This document shows positions 19,406 through 28,349 of a stretch of 64,000 nt of DNA, piece after piece. Made by a program: the position numbers and the translations under genes. The notes beneath the pieces are model-generated. The model worked only from the letters and a program-made list of their open reading frames with translations. It did not search any database and was not told where the DNA came from. Source of the stretch: Actinomycetota bacterium (lineage in GTDB: Bacteria > Actinomycetota > Actinomycetes > Propionibacteriales > Propionibacteriaceae); NCBI GenBank assembly GCA_020161795.1, contig JAIUOR010000060.1:62001-126000 (forward strand). The letters run 5' to 3'. Each line of letters starts with the position of its first letter. The stretch's first letter is position 1.

Positions 19406-20448
19406 TGGCGTACACCTGGCCGCAGGTGTTGACCGGCCTGATCGCCGGTCGTGACCTCAGCGCGGAGGCTGCGCGCTGGTCGATGGATCAGATCCTGGCC
19501 GGTGAGACCACGCCGGTGCAGATCGCCGGCTTCGCCGTGGCGCTCCGTGCCAAGGGCGAGACAGTGGACGAACTCACCGGTCTGGCGCAGGCCATGCTCG
19601 ACCACGCGACGCCGATCAGCCTGCCCAGCGAGACGGTGGACGTGGTGGGTTCGGGCGGAGACCGGGCCAATACCGTCAACATCTCGACCATGGCGGCGAT
19701 CGTGGCCGCTGCCAGCGGGGTTCCGGTGGTGAAGCACGGTAACCGGGCCGCGTCGTCGGCCTGCGGTACCGCCGACTGCCTGGAGGCACTCGGCCTCATC
19801 CTCAATGTGGCGCCGTCCGCGCAGGCCGAGGTGCTGCGCCGAGCGGGCATCGTCTTCCTCTTCGCGCCGCTGTACCACTCGTCGTTGCGCTTCGCCGGCG
19901 CGGCCCGCAAGGAACTCGGCGTTCAGACCACGTTCAACTTCCTGGGGCCGCTGGCGAACCCCGCCCGGCCCAGCGCCCAGGCGATCGGCGTGGCCAATCG
20001 CGGGCTCGCGCCGCGGGTGGCGGGGGTGATCGCCGGTCGCGGCCATCGCGGGCTGGTCTTCCACGGCTCGGACGGTCTGGACGAGCTCACCACCACGACG
20101 AGTTCGACGGTGTGGCTGATCCAGGACGGCCAGGTGACCGAGGCGGAACTCGACCCGCGAGACCTCGGTCTCGCGCCGGCCAGCCCGGCCGACCTGGTCG
20201 GTGCCGATCCGGCCCACAATGCCGAGGTGGTCCGACGTCTGCTGGCCGGCGACCCCGGCCCGATCCGCGATGTCGTGCTGCTCAACGCGGCCGCGGCCCT
20301 GCTGGCCTACGCGGGCCCGACCGACCAGCCGGTGGCCGAGCAGCTGGCTCCCCATCTGGTCCGCGCCGCCGCCGCGATCGACTCCGGGGCCGGTTCCGAC
20401 CTGCTGCAGCGGTGGCTGGAGGCGACCGCCGCGGCCGCGACCGTCTAG
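19405..20448 (+). CDS. trpD: Anthranilate phosphoribosyltransferase
   Basis: Second enzyme of the tryptophan branch: it joins anthranilate to phosphoribosyl pyrophosphate. The 347-residue protein has the PRPP loop as GSGGDRANTVNIST (Thr of the usual GTGGD replaced by Ser) and KHGNRAASSACGTADCLEALG for anthranilate and metal binding. The GTG start overlaps the preceding stop (TAGTG). No other trp genes are near, as is usual in actinobacteria, where trpD is often found next to the respiratory cluster. It converges with the prepilin peptidase gene. Confidence 0.95.
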   Translation: MAYTWPQVLTGLIAGRDLSAEAARWSMDQILAGETTPVQIAGFAVALRAKGETVDELTGLAQAMLDHATPISLPSETVDVVGSGGDRANTVNISTMAAIVAAASGVPVVKHGNRAASSACGTADCLEALGLILNVAPSAQAEVLRRAGIVFLFAPLYHSSLRFAGAARKELGVQTTFNFLGPLANPARPSAQAIGVANRGLAPRVAGVIAGRGHRGLVFHGSDGLDELTTTTSSTVWLIQDGQVTEAELDPRDLGLAPASPADLVGADPAHNAEVVRRLLAGDPGPIRDVVLLNAAAALLAYAGPTDQPVAEQLAPHLVRAAAAIDSGAGSDLLQRWLEATAAAATV

Positions 20449-20481
20449 CGCCGGAATGCCGTGCCCCGGTGCGCCGGGCGG

Positions 20482-21156
20482 TCAGCCGAGCCCGTTGGTC
20501 TCAAGCACCCACTGCAGGAGAAGCGCCAGGTAGGGCCCCATCACCAGCGCCGGCCCGTAGGGGAACGGCCCGTCCACGCCCCGACGGATCCTGACGACAA
20601 CGCCCCAGACCACCCCGGCCACCCCGCCCAGCAACAGGGACCAGACGACCAATTGCAGGGAGGTCGCGCCGGCGGCGAGGCCGAGGATCCCGGCCAGACG
20701 GACATCGCCGAACCCCAGGCTGCCGCCGATCTGCCACAGCAGCCGAAACAGCAGCCCGGCGCCGGCGCCGCACAGCACGGCCACCCCGATCACGGCCGCA
20801 TCCCCGGCGAGGGCGCCGGCCGCGACGACAGCGGCCAGCGTCAGCCCGCCGAACCACCAGGTCAGCCGCAACGGCAGGAAGCCGGTGTGTGCGTCCACCA
20901 CGGCCAGCAGCACGCCGACCGTGCCGACCACCATCCAGACCGCCCAGCGCGAGGGGTCGCTCAACTGGAGCGAGACCAACAGTGCTGCCAGCGAACTGAG
21001 CAGCACGGTGCCGAACAGCCGTGGCGAGATCAGGTCGGCATAGGGCCGGGCGTCGGGCTCGCCCAGCGGCAGCGGCAGCCGGCGCAGGATCGCCGCCGTG
21101 CACGCCGCGATCAGCCCGGCTGCCGCGATGGCGACAGCTACGCCGATCCACGCCAT
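20482..21156 (-). CDS. Prepilin peptidase, catalytic domain only (peptidase family A24)
   Basis: A membrane aspartic protease of 224 residues with about seven hydrophobic segments. The two catalytic aspartates are Asp88 (VVDAHTGFLP) and Asp151 in the GFGDVRL motif. The N-terminal methyltransferase domain of full-size PilD is absent, as in many Gram-positive A24 enzymes. No pilin or secretion gene is nearby, so the substrate is remote. The ATG is 6 nt after TAATCT (21163-21168); that hexamer also contains the stop codon of the upstream gene. Confidence 0.88.
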   Translation of the reverse strand: MAWIGVAVAIAAAGLIAACTAAILRRLPLPLGEPDARPYADLISPRLFGTVLLSSLAALLVSLQLSDPSRWAVWMVVGTVGVLLAVVDAHTGFLPLRLTWWFGGLTLAAVVAAGALAGDAAVIGVAVLCGAGAGLLFRLLWQIGGSLGFGDVRLAGILGLAAGATSLQLVVWSLLLGGVAGVVWGVVVRIRRGVDGPFPYGPALVMGPYLALLLQWVLETNGLG

Positions 21157-21165
21157 GACGGCAGA

Positions 21166-21444
21166 TTAGGCGACGTCGGCCCGGAGCACGGGCGACCCGC
21201 CCGCAGCCCGCTCGGCGAGGCCTTCGGGGGTGAGCCGGAGCAGCCGGCGGGCGGTGAGCGGGCTGATCCGGCGCGGGTGGCGTCCGTCACGGCCGAACAT
21301 CAAGTGGCGGACCAACTTCGGTGAGACCCCGGCGGCCGCCGCCAGGGCATCCCACGGCCGGCCGGTGGCGGCCTGAACCTGGCGCAGGTGGGCGCGGAAC
21401 GGCGCGGCGATCACCCAGTCGTGGGTGCGGTCGGGCTCGGGCAT
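21166..21444 (-). CDS. Small helix-turn-helix-like protein
   Basis: A 92-residue basic protein. The middle, WDALAAAAGVSPKLVRHLMFGRDGRHPRRIS, has the spacing of a Cro/XRE-type helix-turn-helix, followed by a Leu/Arg-rich helix. The ATG 21444 is preceded by GAGGAG at 7 nt. It lies just before the prepilin peptidase on the same strand; its TAA stop falls inside the -10 box of that gene, so termination and the next promoter are packed together. DNA binding is inferred; function unknown. Confidence 0.6.
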   Translation of the reverse strand: MPEPDRTHDWVIAAPFRAHLRQVQAATGRPWDALAAAAGVSPKLVRHLMFGRDGRHPRRISPLTARRLLRLTPEGLAERAAGGSPVLRADVA

Positions 21445-21589
21445 GGGGTGTCTCCTCGCGTCGGTGTCACCCCAGAAAGCCATCGTGGCCGCCAGGTTGT
21501 GACACCCGACGACCACGAATCTGAGATCTGGCGAGACACCGCCGCTTCCGCACCGAGGGCCGGCTCTTGCCCGGCGCCCCGCTGCCTGA

Positions 21590-22756
21590 CTACCGCTGCG
21601 CCTGGACGAACCCGGCCGCCTCCGCCAGTTCGGCGCTGGCGAACCAGACATCGGCGTTGGCCCGGTCGTAGCCGGTGCTGCCCGGTACGCGGTACTTGCG
21701 GGTGCGGCTGTTGGCCTTCACCGCGAACCCCTCCGGCGGTTCGGAGCCCATGACGGACCCCTCTCCGAAGGGGCTATCGGCGAAAGGGTCGGCATCGTCC
21801 TCCCCGTCGAGCGCCTGCTTGGCTTCCTCGGCGATGTCCTCGGCCTTGTCGACGGCATCTTCGGCGAGGTCCTTGGCGGCATCGACCGCGTCGGCGGCGG
21901 CATCGACGGCGTTCTCTGCCAGGTCGCCGGCGGCGTCCACCGCGTCCTCAGCCAGGTCGCCGGCGGCCTCAACCGCATCCTTGGTGGCGTCGGCTGCCTT
22001 GTCGGCGGCGTCCGTCACCGATTCGGCCACGGATTCGGCTGCCTTCTGGGCCCCGGTCGCCACCTTCCGGGCGGCCTCGGCGGGATCGGCGACGTAGGCG
22101 TCGGCGGGGGAGTGGGAGTGCCAGCCCTCGGTGGGCGGGGCGAGTAGCTTGCGGATCGCGACCACCACGCCGCCGAGCAGGGCGCCGGCGAGCACCAGCT
22201 TGCCCAGCGTCCGCGGCCAGCTGCGCCGCGGCTTGGCGGCCTTGCGAAGCTCCTTGGAGACGACGGCGGTGGCCAGCGCCAACTGGGCGGCCGCCTCGGC
22301 CGCCAGCGGCTGCTTGGCGATGTCCTTCAGCGCGCTGGCCATCTTGGGCAGCACGTCGTCCTGCACCAGCGAGCGGGCGTCCTCGACCAGCGGCGGGATC
22401 CGGCCCAGCACGTCGTCGACGGTCGGACGGACGACACCCACAGCCTGATCCACGGCCGGCGGAACGGCGTGCAGGGCGGTGTCGATCGCCGGCTGAACCC
22501 GGTCGTAGGCATCGGACGCCAGGCGTGCGCCACGAACCTGCACGTCGTGGAGAACCGGCTTGACCTTGGAGTAGGTGTCGGCGGCCATCTGAGCGGTGAT
22601 CCGCTGCGCTTCGCCGGCGATCGGGCCGAGGTAGTCGGCGGCCTGGTCGACGTACGGGGCGAGCCGTTCAGCAGCGTCGAGGAATGCCTCGGACGCCTTC
22701 TTGGCGGCCACCTGGGCACTGTCCTCGACCGTGGAGATCAAGTTCTTGCGGGCCAT
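21590..22756 (-). CDS. Alanine-rich coiled-coil/LEA-like protein with one membrane segment and a C-terminal WFxSxxxAxxAGF domain
   Basis: A 388-residue protein in four parts: an alpha-helical N-terminal half (about 1-175), a membrane helix (about 185-203), a low-complexity Ala/Asp/Glu helix with 11-residue repeats such as AVDAAGDLAEN (about 230-315), and a short C-terminal module (about 350-388, ANADVWFASAELAEAAGF) resembling the Ada-type/sunset metal-binding-like domains of actinobacterial surface proteins. GGAGGAAGC precedes the ATG. Hendecad repeats are typical of LEA and apolipoprotein-like helices that lie on membranes. An envelope stress role is only a guess. Confidence 0.7.
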   Translation of the reverse strand: MARKNLISTVEDSAQVAAKKASEAFLDAAERLAPYVDQAADYLGPIAGEAQRITAQMAADTYSKVKPVLHDVQVRGARLASDAYDRVQPAIDTALHAVPPAVDQAVGVVRPTVDDVLGRIPPLVEDARSLVQDDVLPKMASALKDIAKQPLAAEAAAQLALATAVVSKELRKAAKPRRSWPRTLGKLVLAGALLGGVVVAIRKLLAPPTEGWHSHSPADAYVADPAEAARKVATGAQKAAESVAESVTDAADKAADATKDAVEAAGDLAEDAVDAAGDLAENAVDAAADAVDAAKDLAEDAVDKAEDIAEEAKQALDGEDDADPFADSPFGEGSVMGSEPPEGFAVKANSRTRKYRVPGSTGYDRANADVWFASAELAEAAGFVQAQR

Positions 22757-22883
22757 GCTTCCTCCGTGTTTCCACTCGGCGACGGTCTTGCTCCGTGAAC
22801 TCCCACCGTACTCGGCCGATGCCAGGCAGGGGTAGCGAATCTGGAAGGATGTGAGAGCGCACTTCGTGACGAAAGGAACCCCG

Positions 22884-23399
22884 GTGTCTCAGACCGCAAC
22901 CCTGCACACCAATCACGGCGACATCGTGATCGCCCTGCTGCCCGACCACGCTCCCAAGACTGTGGCGAACTTCGTCGGGCTGGCGACCGGCACCCAGCAG
23001 TACCTGGACGCCGAGACCGGGCAGCCCACCACGGGCCACTTCTACGACGGGGTGATCTTCCACCGGGTCATCGACGGCTTCATGATCCAGGGCGGTGACC
23101 CGCTGGGCACCGGGACGGGTGGGCCCGGCTACCAGTTCGGCGACGAGTTCCACCCGGAGCTGTCGTTCAACCGTCCGTATCTGCTGGCGATGGCGAATGC
23201 CGGCGCGGGCACCAACGGCTCGCAGTTCTTCATCACGGTGGCCCCGACCCCGCACCTGAACCGCCGGCACACGATCTTCGGAGAGGTGCTGGACGAGGCC
23301 TCCCGGCGCGTGGTGGACGAGATCGCCGCGGTGCCGACCGGGCGGATGGACCGTCCGATCGACCCGGTGGTGATCAACTCGGTGACCGTCACCGACTGA
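22884..23399 (+). CDS. Peptidyl-prolyl cis-trans isomerase, cyclophilin type
   Basis: Cytoplasmic cyclophilin of 171 residues that speeds proline isomerisation during folding. The active-site strand [15 protein letters not shown] and the segments [17 protein letters not shown] and [11 protein letters not shown] carry the catalytic Arg, Gln and His residues. No signal peptide is present when translation begins at GTG 22884, which follows GAAAGG; an upstream in-frame GTG would add a short non-conserved leader. Monocistronic, converging with the Lrp-like gene. Confidence 0.93.
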   Translation: MSQTATLHTNHGDIVIALLPDHAPKTVANFVGLATGTQQYLDAETGQPTTGHFYDGVIFHRVIDGFMIQGGDPLGTGTGGPGYQFGDEFHPELSFNRPYLLAMANAGAGTNGSQFFITVAPTPHLNRRHTIFGEVLDEASRRVVDEIAAVPTGRMDRPIDPVVINSVTVTD

Positions 23400-23418
23400 C
23401 CGGCCGGCCCGGGGGCCG

Positions 23419-23697
23419 CTACTCCGCGCCGAGCGAGAAGGCGGCCTCCAGGTCGTGGGTGGAATAGGTCCGGAAGGCGACGTGGGTCTCGGTCTCGACC
23501 ACCCCGGGCACCTTGTTGAGCTGATCGGCGACGGTGACGGCGACGTCGTCGATCGACCGCACCCGGACCAGGGCGATCAGGTCGATGGTGCCGGTCACCG
23601 AGTAGACCTCGGAGACGCCATCCAGGTCGGCGATCTGCTGGGCGACCTCGGGGATGCGGGCGGTGTCGGCCTTGACGAACACAATCGCGGTGATCAT
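23419..23697 (-). CDS. Stand-alone Lrp/AsnC ligand-binding (RAM) domain protein
   Basis: A 92-residue protein made only of the Lrp/AsnC effector domain: a ferredoxin-like beta-alpha-beta-beta-alpha-beta fold with GVSEVYSVTGTIDLIALVRVRS as core. The DNA-binding helix-turn-helix is missing. Such proteins bind amino acids or mix with full-length Lrp proteins; in actinobacteria they are common near trpD, as here (about 3 kb away). The ATG is 6 nt after TAGGAT, so the transcript should be leaderless. Confidence 0.88.
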   Translation of the reverse strand: MITAIVFVKADTARIPEVAQQIADLDGVSEVYSVTGTIDLIALVRVRSIDDVAVTVADQLNKVPGVVETETHVAFRTYSTHDLEAAFSLGAE

Positions 23698-23725
23698 GGC
23701 TGCATCCTATGGCCTGGACGCCCGC

Positions 23726-25477
23726 TCAGCTGGCCCTGCGCTCGCCCAGGGTCAGGGTGCTGAGCCGACCTTCGGCGACGCCGATGTGCAGCGGCCAGAC
23801 CCAGTCGCCCTCGATCTCGATCAACCGGACGCCGGGCTGTTCCAGCCAGGCGGCGATCCGCTCGGTCTCCTCCACCAGGGCTGGAGCCGCCGGGCCGGGG
23901 CCGGGCAGCACGGTCTCGGCGGACCTCACCGCGTCCCGTGCGACCTGTTGTGGCACATCGCCGGGGTGTGCGATCGCGGCGGCGGCCAGCCGGCCGTGAC
24001 GGATCACGTGGATCTGCCAGGCTGTGCCGGACGGACGCCCGCCGGCGCCACGCTGGTCTACCCGTCGGGCGGCGACGATCTGGGAGCAGCCGGCCAGGCT
24101 GGCCAGGCGGTGGTGCCTGATCGCCGCGGCGAGGTAGCCGCGCAGGCGCTCCACCAGCATGTCGGCCTCCTCATAGCGCAGCTGGGCGACCAGGGCGCGA
24201 AGCCGTGGCTGGACCGCGGCCAGCGCCGGCCGGACGTCGAGTGTCAGCGCGTGGCGTACCTGGTCGATCAGCTCGGCGTAGCTCTCCCGGCTGATCTTCA
24301 GCTCGCACGGTGCGACGCACTTGCCGAGTTCCCCCAGCATGCAGGTCGAGCCGGGCGTCCGCACCGAGAGTCGCTTGGTGCACTGCCGGATCGGGAAGGC
24401 GTCGTGCAGCGCCGCCACCGTGTTCTCGGCGGCCTGCCGGCGTGAGAACGGGCCGAAGTAGGTGCCACCGTCCGGCCCGACCGTCTTGACGATCGACAGC
24501 CGGGGAAAGGGCTCGGTGGTGATCTTCAGCCAGTGCTGGCGTTCGGGGAACTTCGAGCGGCGGTTGTAGCGCGGCGAGTGCGCGGCGATCAGTCGCAGTT
24601 CCAGCACCTCGGCTTCGAGTTCGGTGCGGCAGACGGTGGTTTCCACCGCGGTCGCGATCCGCACCATCTCGTCCATGCGCGGACGGGTCTCGGCGGCGGT
24701 GAAGTAGCTGCGCACCCGGCTGCGCAGGTTGCGGCTCTTGCCGACGTAGAGCACCTGGCGCCGCACCGCGCCGTCGGCATCCGGCAGATCGGCGACGAAC
24801 TGGTAGATGCCGGGCGCGGCGGGGACGTCGGCGGCCAGGGTGCGCTTGGCGCGACGCTGCGGGGACACCCGCCGGGTGCACTCCATCAGGTCGGCCAGGG
24901 TGGAGATGCCCAGATTGCCGACCCGCTCCAGCAGATAGTGCAGGACGTCGACGGTCACCCGGGCGTCCGACAGCGCGCGGTGGTTGGCCTCGTGGCTCGA
25001 CCGGACGTGGCGGGCCAGCGTCGAGAGCTTGACGTTGGGGACCTCGTCGCGCAACAGCACGCTGCGGGCCAACGCGACCGTGTCCAGCACCTCCGGCGCC
25101 GGCCAGGGATAGCCGTGGGATGCGCAGGCGCGCTTGAGAAACCCGATGTCGAAGCGGGCGTTGTGGGCGACCAGCACGGCGTCGCCGGCGAACTCCAGCC
25201 AGCTCGGCACCACCTCGCCCAGGGCGGGGGCATCGGCCACCATGGCGTCGGTGATACCGGTCAGGACGGCGATGAGCGCCGGGATGTGGGTCTGCGGGTT
25301 CACCAGGGTCTGGAACTCGCCCAGCACCTCGCCGCCGCGCACCTTGACCGCCCCGAACTCGGTGATGGTGTCGTCGGCGGCGCCGCCGGTGGTCTCCAGA
25401 TCGACCACGCAGAAGGTGACCTGGCTCAGGGCGGGGCTCAGGTCGTCGAAGCTGGGTTGGGCCGGCAGCGCGCTCAC
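23726..25477 (-). CDS. DEDD exonuclease-GIY-YIG nuclease fusion (DnaQ/UvrC-like)
   Basis: A 583-residue fusion. The N-terminal DnaQ-like 3'-5' exonuclease (about 20-185) has VDLETTG, HNARFDIGFL and HRALSDARVT, giving DEDDh residues. The second part (about 220-420) resembles the UvrC/Cho N-terminal nuclease: APGIYQF, QVLYVGKSRNLRSRV and a Cys-rich stretch around CMLGELGKCVAPCE. The HhH region of UvrC is lacking. It should cut and trim damaged DNA, as proposed for Cho-like proteins. GTG 25477 follows TAGCGT by 7 nt. The fusion is typical of actinobacteria. Confidence 0.9.
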   Translation of the reverse strand: MSALPAQPSFDDLSPALSQVTFCVVDLETTGGAADDTITEFGAVKVRGGEVLGEFQTLVNPQTHIPALIAVLTGITDAMVADAPALGEVVPSWLEFAGDAVLVAHNARFDIGFLKRACASHGYPWPAPEVLDTVALARSVLLRDEVPNVKLSTLARHVRSSHEANHRALSDARVTVDVLHYLLERVGNLGISTLADLMECTRRVSPQRRAKRTLAADVPAAPGIYQFVADLPDADGAVRRQVLYVGKSRNLRSRVRSYFTAAETRPRMDEMVRIATAVETTVCRTELEAEVLELRLIAAHSPRYNRRSKFPERQHWLKITTEPFPRLSIVKTVGPDGGTYFGPFSRRQAAENTVAALHDAFPIRQCTKRLSVRTPGSTCMLGELGKCVAPCELKISRESYAELIDQVRHALTLDVRPALAAVQPRLRALVAQLRYEEADMLVERLRGYLAAAIRHHRLASLAGCSQIVAARRVDQRGAGGRPSGTAWQIHVIRHGRLAAAAIAHPGDVPQQVARDAVRSAETVLPGPGPAAPALVEETERIAAWLEQPGVRLIEIEGDWVWPLHIGVAEGRLSTLTLGERRAS

Positions 25478-25525
25478 GAAGACGACGCTAGGTGGACGGG
25501 CTGACAATTCCCGTTCGAGAACGGA

Positions 25526-26776
25526 TCAGTCGTTGCTGAACCGGGCCAGCGCGACCACCACCGCCAGGATCGGCAGCGTCAGCAGCGCGAGCCCGTCGAA
25601 CCCGACCCAGGTCATGGCGCCGCCCGCCCCGATGGCGCCCAGGGCCGCCAGCAGGCTCATCGCGAAGTCGTTGCGTCCCTGGCGGCGGGTGCGCAGCTCC
25701 TCGGCGGAGGCCTCGGTCAGCAGCGCGGCTCCGGCCACCGTCGCCGCGCTCCACCCCAGCCCCAGGAGCACCAGCGCAATCGTGACGGCGGTGTGATCGT
25801 TCGGAGCCAGCGCGATCACCCCCGCGGAGCCGGCCAGGATCGCATAGCCCAGCGCGATGGTCCGCCGCCGGCCCCACCGGTCGGCCAGGATGCCGAAGAC
25901 CGGTGAGAGGGCGTACATCCCGGCGATGTGGAGGCTGATGGTCAGCCCGACGATGGTCAGCGTCGCCCCGTGGTGGAGCAGATGGATCGGTGTCATCGCC
26001 ATCACCGAGACCATCACGGCGTGGGCGCCGACGACGGCGATCATGGCGTACCGGGCGGAGCGGGGGCGATCCGCCTGCGCGATCCGGCTGGCGGAGGCCC
26101 GATGCTCGGCCACGGCCTGGTGGGCCAGCAGCAAGGGATCGGGACGCAGCGCGATGAGGTAGAGGGCGATGCCGCTCAGCTGGCCGATCACGGTGAACAG
26201 ATACGGCCCGGTCAGCGTGGGCATGCCGATCAGCGCGCCCCAGGCCTCTCCGGGGCCGACCAGGTTGGGGCCGAGCACCGCCCCGATCGTGGTGGCCCAC
26301 ACCACGATGGAGAGATCGCGAGCGCGGGAACTGTCGGTGGCCAGATCCGCCGCGGCGAACCGCGATTGCAGGTTGGCGGCCTGGCCGGCGCCGATCAGCG
26401 CGAAGCCCGCCAGCAGCACCGGGAAGGAGGCCAGCGACACCGCGCCGATCACCAGGGCGACGCCCACCAGGGCGACCGCCATGCCGGTGGCCAGCGCCGG
26501 TCGCCGTCCGCGTCGCCTGGCCAGCGCGGCCAGTGGGACGGCGGTGATCGCGGTGCCCAGGGTGATCGCTGCCGTGGCCAGGCCGGACAGCGCGTCGTCG
26601 CCGGAGATCTCCGCCGCCAGGACGGCGCCCAGCGACACGGTGGCGCCGAAGCTGATGCCGCCCAGGATCTGCCCGGCTGAGAGCACGATGATCGTGCGCC
26701 GCTGGACGGCGGCCATCCGGCGGGCTTCGGTGGCGGCGTCCGAGGGGCCGTCGGTGAGCGCGGTCGGATCGGTCAT
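25526..26776 (-). CDS. Major facilitator superfamily transporter
   Basis: A 416-residue integral membrane protein with about twelve hydrophobic segments. The loop motifs after helices 2 and 8 read ALARRRGRRPA and ILADRWGRRRT, typical MFS signatures. The substrate is unknown; the overall pattern resembles drug or metabolite efflux proteins. The ATG is 7 nt after TAGGGT (26784-26789), suggesting a leaderless mRNA; an in-frame GTG at 26785 would overlap the -10 box and is unlikely. Adjacent xseB is on the same strand but separated by this promoter. Confidence 0.88.
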   Translation of the reverse strand: MTDPTALTDGPSDAATEARRMAAVQRRTIIVLSAGQILGGISFGATVSLGAVLAAEISGDDALSGLATAAITLGTAITAVPLAALARRRGRRPALATGMAVALVGVALVIGAVSLASFPVLLAGFALIGAGQAANLQSRFAAADLATDSSRARDLSIVVWATTIGAVLGPNLVGPGEAWGALIGMPTLTGPYLFTVIGQLSGIALYLIALRPDPLLLAHQAVAEHRASASRIAQADRPRSARYAMIAVVGAHAVMVSVMAMTPIHLLHHGATLTIVGLTISLHIAGMYALSPVFGILADRWGRRRTIALGYAILAGSAGVIALAPNDHTAVTIALVLLGLGWSAATVAGAALLTEASAEELRTRRQGRNDFAMSLLAALGAIGAGGAMTWVGFDGLALLTLPILAVVVALARFSND

Positions 26777-26827
26777 TCCAGTCACCCTAACGGCGCGCGC
26801 CGTCTTCGCGCGAAAGGTCCAGACGGT

Positions 26828-27022
26828 CTAGTCCTTCGGACGGGCGGCTTCGATCGTCTCCTTCGCGCCCTCCAGCCATTGGGCGCAGATCACCGCCAGC
26901 TGTTCGCCCTTCTCCCACAGGGTCATCGACTCGCTCAGCGGCACCTCGCCGGATTCGAGTCGCTGGACGATCGCCACCAGCTGGTCGCGAGCCTCCTCGT
27001 AGCTCGGGGTCTTCTCGGTCAT
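26828..27022 (-). CDS. xseB: Exodeoxyribonuclease VII small subunit
   Basis: A 64-residue helical protein, the small subunit of exonuclease VII, which degrades single-stranded DNA together with several XseB copies on one XseA. SYEEARDQLVAIVQRLESGEVPLSESMTLWEKGEQL is the conserved hairpin of helices. The start overlaps the xseA stop as TGATG, so stoichiometry may depend on coupled reinitiation. Confidence 0.95.
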   Translation of the reverse strand: MTEKTPSYEEARDQLVAIVQRLESGEVPLSESMTLWEKGEQLAVICAQWLEGAKETIEAARPKD

Positions 27023-28233
27023 CAGGTCTCCTCGATGGTGGTGACGTCGACCCCGATCCGGCCGTCGACGAACTGAAGCGTGAGCGCCTGCCCCGGGGCG
27101 GCCTGGGCGGCGGCGGTGATGGTCTCGGCGTCGCGGGAGACGATGGCGTAGCCGCGCTGCAGCGTCGCCTGCGGCGACATCGCCCGGATCCGCTGGATGA
27201 GGTGCTCGACGTGACGCGACTCGTCGCGGATCGCCAGGGTCACCGCCCGGTGCAGCCGGCTGCGGAGCTGACCGAGCCGCTCGTGGTGAGCGCCGAGAGA
27301 GGCAGCCGGATCCCGGAGGACGGGGCGGGAACGGAGTTCGGCGAGCCGACGCTGCTCGGAGGTGATCCGGTTCAGCAGTGCCCGCCGCGCCCGTGCCTGT
27401 GCCTGGGCGAGACCGGTGAGCTCGGTGGTCACATCCGGCACCACCCGTTTGGCGGCGTCGGTCGGCGTCGAGGCGCGCAGGTCGGCGACCAGATCGAGAA
27501 TCGGGTTGTCGGTCTCGTGCCCGATCGCGCTGACCACCGGGGTGTGCATCGCGAAGACGGCTCGCACCAGCGCCTCGTCGCTGAACGGCAGCAGATCCTC
27601 CAGGGAGCCGCCGCCCCGGGCGACGATGATGACGTCCACCTGGGGATCCTGTTCGAGGGCGCGCAGCGCATCCAGGAGTTGCTCGACGGCGGCCGGGCCC
27701 TGCATGGCCGCGTGCCGCACCTCGAACTGCGCGGCCGGCCAGCGCCGGGCCACGTTCTGCAGCACATCCCGCTCGGCGGCGCTGTTGGCGCCGGTGACCA
27801 GCCCGATCCGGCGGGGTAGGAACGGCAGGCGGCGCTTGCGCTCCGCGGCGAACAGGCCCTCGGCCTGCAGCATTCGCTTGCGCTGCTCGATCGCGGCCAG
27901 CAGCCGCCCCTCGCCGGAGGGGCGCAGCTCGCGGCACTCGAAGGTCAGCTGCCCCGAAGTCATCCACACGGTCGGCTTCACCAGGGCGGCGACCGCCGTC
28001 CCCTCGGTGAGCGGACCGGCCTGGTCGAGCACCAACGCCGAGGTGGAGAGCCGCACGGACACATCGGCCAGGGCGTCGCGCAGGGTGAGGAATTGGGTGG
28101 CGCCGGCCCGCCGCTTGATCTCGATCAGCTGCCCCTCCACCCACACCGGATTGAGCCGCTCGACCCAGTCCTTGGTGGCGCCCAGGATCACCCGCAGCGG
28201 TTGCGGCGATTCCGGAGAACTCTGCAGGGGCAT
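27022..28233 (-). CDS. xseA: Exodeoxyribonuclease VII large subunit
   Basis: Catalytic subunit of exonuclease VII, 403 residues. An N-terminal OB-fold (about 1-100) binds single-stranded DNA; the catalytic domain shows LVTGANSAAERDVLQNV, VIIVARGGGSLEDLLPFSDEALVRAVF and SAIGHETDNPILDLVAD, conserved in the family; a long coiled-coil follows and LQRGYAIV marks the C-terminal barrel. The ATG lies 7 nt after TAGGCT (28241-28246). Leads the xseA-xseB operon. Confidence 0.95.
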   Translation of the reverse strand: MPLQSSPESPQPLRVILGATKDWVERLNPVWVEGQLIEIKRRAGATQFLTLRDALADVSVRLSTSALVLDQAGPLTEGTAVAALVKPTVWMTSGQLTFECRELRPSGEGRLLAAIEQRKRMLQAEGLFAAERKRRLPFLPRRIGLVTGANSAAERDVLQNVARRWPAAQFEVRHAAMQGPAAVEQLLDALRALEQDPQVDVIIVARGGGSLEDLLPFSDEALVRAVFAMHTPVVSAIGHETDNPILDLVADLRASTPTDAAKRVVPDVTTELTGLAQAQARARRALLNRITSEQRRLAELRSRPVLRDPAASLGAHHERLGQLRSRLHRAVTLAIRDESRHVEHLIQRIRAMSPQATLQRGYAIVSRDAETITAAAQAAPGQALTLQFVDGRIGVDVTTIEET

Positions 28234-28333
28234 GCCGCACAGCCTAGGACCCGGGTGTGACGCTCCGCTCCGGGTGTGCTGGCCGTCCCGGCGGGGCGAC
28301 ACCGCTTGTCCAGTTCGTCACTCTGTGGTAACC

Positions 28334-28349
28334 GTTACTCATGAGTAAC
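28334..28349. promoter_or_regulatory. Perfect 16-bp palindrome over the arsR-like start codon (candidate operator)
   Basis: GTTACTCATGAGTAAC is its own reverse complement, and its central ATG is the start codon of the ArsR-like gene. A second inverted motif, GGTAACC, lies just upstream. ArsR proteins bind such palindromes, so autorepression at the translation start is likely. Confidence 0.65.
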
